Part shown: positions 6,479-6,975 of the stretch, one piece after another
How the letters are laid out: the number at the start of each line of letters is the position of its first letter
Position numbering within the stretch: position 1 is the first letter of the stretch
Assembly: GCA_027311205.1 (NCBI GenBank)
Contig: DAICZI010000085.1
Span: 1-6,975 of the forward strand
Origin: Beijerinckiaceae bacterium
GTDB lineage: Bacteria > Pseudomonadota > Alphaproteobacteria > Rhizobiales > Beijerinckiaceae
DNA: 6,975 nt
Direction of reading: 5' to 3'
Position numbers and translations under genes: made by a program
Notes under the pieces: model-generated
The model's database searches: none
Told to the model about the DNA's origin: nothing
Seen by the model: the letters and a program-made list of their open reading frames with translations, nothing else

Positions 6479-6507
6479 TTGACTTGCGGGCCGCCTTGCT
6501 TCAATAG
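6479..6507 (+). promoter_or_regulatory. Candidate promoter for rpmH-rnpA
   Basis: TTGACT (6479-6484) is a good -35 element for alphaproteobacterial housekeeping sigma factors and is followed by TTGCGG. At a 17-base spacing lies CAATAG (6502-6507), a weak -10. A second TTGACG (6465-6470) occurs 14 bases upstream without a matching -10. Transcription from here would give a leader of about 100 bases before rpmH, enough to include the GCAA hairpin. TATAGA at 6556-6561 looks more like a -10 but has no -35 partner. The remaining part of the 297-base gap 6320-6616 shows only a weak CGGC/GCCG stem at 6332-6346 just after the DUF1036 frame. Confidence 0.4.
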
Positions 6508-6565
6508 ACGCATCCATCGGCGTTTGTGCGCGGCCTCTGGCTGCGTGGCGTCATTTATAGAATTT

Positions 6566-6591
6566 GCGGCGGCCAGCGCAAGCTGCGCCGC
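6566..6591 (+). promoter_or_regulatory. GCAA-tetraloop hairpin in the rpmH leader
   Basis: CAGC (6574-6577) and GCTG (6582-6585) close a GCAA loop (6578-6581), a GNRA-type tetraloop. The stem continues with GCGGCG (6566-6571) against CGCCGC (6586-6591), with two left-arm bases (6572-6573) bulged. That gives 10 base pairs, nearly all G-C. It ends 25 bases before the rpmH start codon and 14 bases before its ribosome-binding site TGGAG. No T-run follows, so it is not a classic terminator. Possible roles are mRNA stabilisation, a protein-binding site for feedback control of the ribosomal protein operon, or a remnant of a processed leader. The fold is read from sequence; the role is inference. Confidence 0.5.
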
Positions 6592-6616
6592 GCCATGAAG
6601 CAATGTGGAGCCTGAC

Positions 6617-6751
6617 GTGAAGCGGACATATCAACCGAGCAAAATCGTGCGTGCGCGCCGCCACGGTTTCCGCGCCCGTATGGCGACCGTCGGTGGCCGC
6701 AACGTGATTGCAGCGCGCCGGGCACGCGGTCGCAAGCGGCTTTCTGCCTGA
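6617..6751 (+). CDS. rpmH: 50S ribosomal protein L34
   Basis: The 44-aa protein is a textbook L34: it starts [20 protein letters not shown], continues [18 protein letters not shown] and ends RKRLSA. L34 is a small, very basic protein of the large ribosomal subunit that binds 23S rRNA. The start is GTG 6617, with TGGAG (6606-6610) 6 bases upstream, and the Lys-Arg-Thr-Tyr that follows fixes the N-terminus. The gene is easily missed because of its size. It is followed after 47 bases by rnpA, the usual bacterial pairing. The two are normally co-transcribed, and the strong imbalance in need (many L34, few RnpA) is usually met after transcription. Confidence 0.98.
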   Translation: MKRTYQPSKIVRARRHGFRARMATVGGRNVIAARRARGRKRLSA

Positions 6752-6798
6752 AGGTTTGCGACAGCGCCTGCCTTACTTCGCAGTTTTGGAGGGTGCTG

Positions 6799-6975
6799 GT
6801 GAACGAGATTGCCACCCCTGCTTCCCCAGTCCCGCCTGCTGACGTGCCGGAGCGCTTGCTGGTGCGCGCTGATTTTCTGGCGGCGGCAAAAGGCCGCAGA
6901 CGCCATGGAACGGCTTTGGTGCTGCAAAGCATCGCACGACGTGACGCCTCATTTCCGGCGCGCGTAGGCTTTACG
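6799..6975 (+). CDS. rnpA: Ribonuclease P protein component, 5' part (runs off the window)
   Basis: Fifty-nine codons are visible, reading MNEIATPASPVPPADVPERL and then LVRADFLAAAKGRRRHGTAL up to RVGFT at the window edge. ERLLVRADFLAAAKG and RVGFT match the start of RnpA, the protein that helps the RNase P ribozyme bind precursor tRNA and trim its 5' leader. The roughly 17-residue proline/alanine-rich extension before ERLL is common in alphaproteobacterial members. The RNR signature lies beyond the edge. GTG 6799 is chosen because GGAGGG (6788-6793) lies 5 bases before it; GTG 6793 overlaps that site and is less likely. Position directly after rpmH supports the call. Confidence 0.94.
   Translation, partial: MNEIATPASPVPPADVPERLLVRADFLAAAKGRRRHGTALVLQSIARRDASFPARVGFT

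Noticed and set aside
6556..6561. TATAGA as the -10 box of the rpmH promoter
   Set aside because: No -35 element stands 16-18 bases upstream, and a start near 6568 would fall inside the leader hairpin. The TTGACT site at 6479 is preferred, though its -10 is weak.

Overview
The window looks like chromosomal DNA of an alphaproteobacterium, most likely of the order Rhizobiales/Hyphomicrobiales. The basis is a GC-rich base composition, a typical alphaproteobacterial L34 (RpmH) followed directly by an RnpA with an extended N-terminus, a DUF1036-type secreted protein, and a split transketolase next to a carbohydrate ABC importer. All supported genes lie on the + strand. The genus cannot be fixed from the sequence.

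Region 1 (1-5623) is a sugar uptake and pentose/ketose metabolism operon. It opens with the last codons of an upstream reading frame, probably the N-terminal transketolase subunit, whose TGA overlaps the ATG of the C-terminal transketolase subunit (33-986). Next come an importer ATPase of the UgpC/MalK family (1112-2185), a Tat-exported family 1 solute-binding protein (2271-3596), and two MalF/MalG-type permeases (3786-4742 and 4739-5623) joined by an ATGA overlap. Together they form a complete CUT1-type importer: binding protein, two different permeases and an ATPase with a C-terminal regulatory domain. The adjacent transketolase suggests that the imported sugar is turned into a ketose phosphate and then split by two-carbon transfer. 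The substrate cannot be read from the sequence. No kinase, dehydrogenase or regulator is inside the window.

Region 2 (5624-5860) holds no gene. It contains several hairpin-forming inverted repeats, including a probable operon-end hairpin and a longer nested palindrome.

Region 3 (5861-6319) is a DUF1036-family secreted protein gene with a signal peptide. It is interrupted by a single in-frame TGA at codon 87, and the same frame continues as clearly recognisable protein on the far side. It is best called a pseudogene, or a gene with a sequencing error.

Region 4 (6320-6975) is the start of a housekeeping cluster: a leader with a possible promoter and a strong GCAA-tetraloop hairpin, then rpmH (6617-6751, GTG start, 44 aa), then the 5' part of rnpA (6799 to the window edge, GTG start). 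In many alphaproteobacteria yidC follows.

I found no CRISPR array, tRNA, rRNA, insertion sequence or phage gene, and no convincing undescribed system. The points most worth checking are the broken DUF1036 gene, the rpmH leader hairpin, the palindromic element between the binding-protein and permease genes, and the identity of the sugar.
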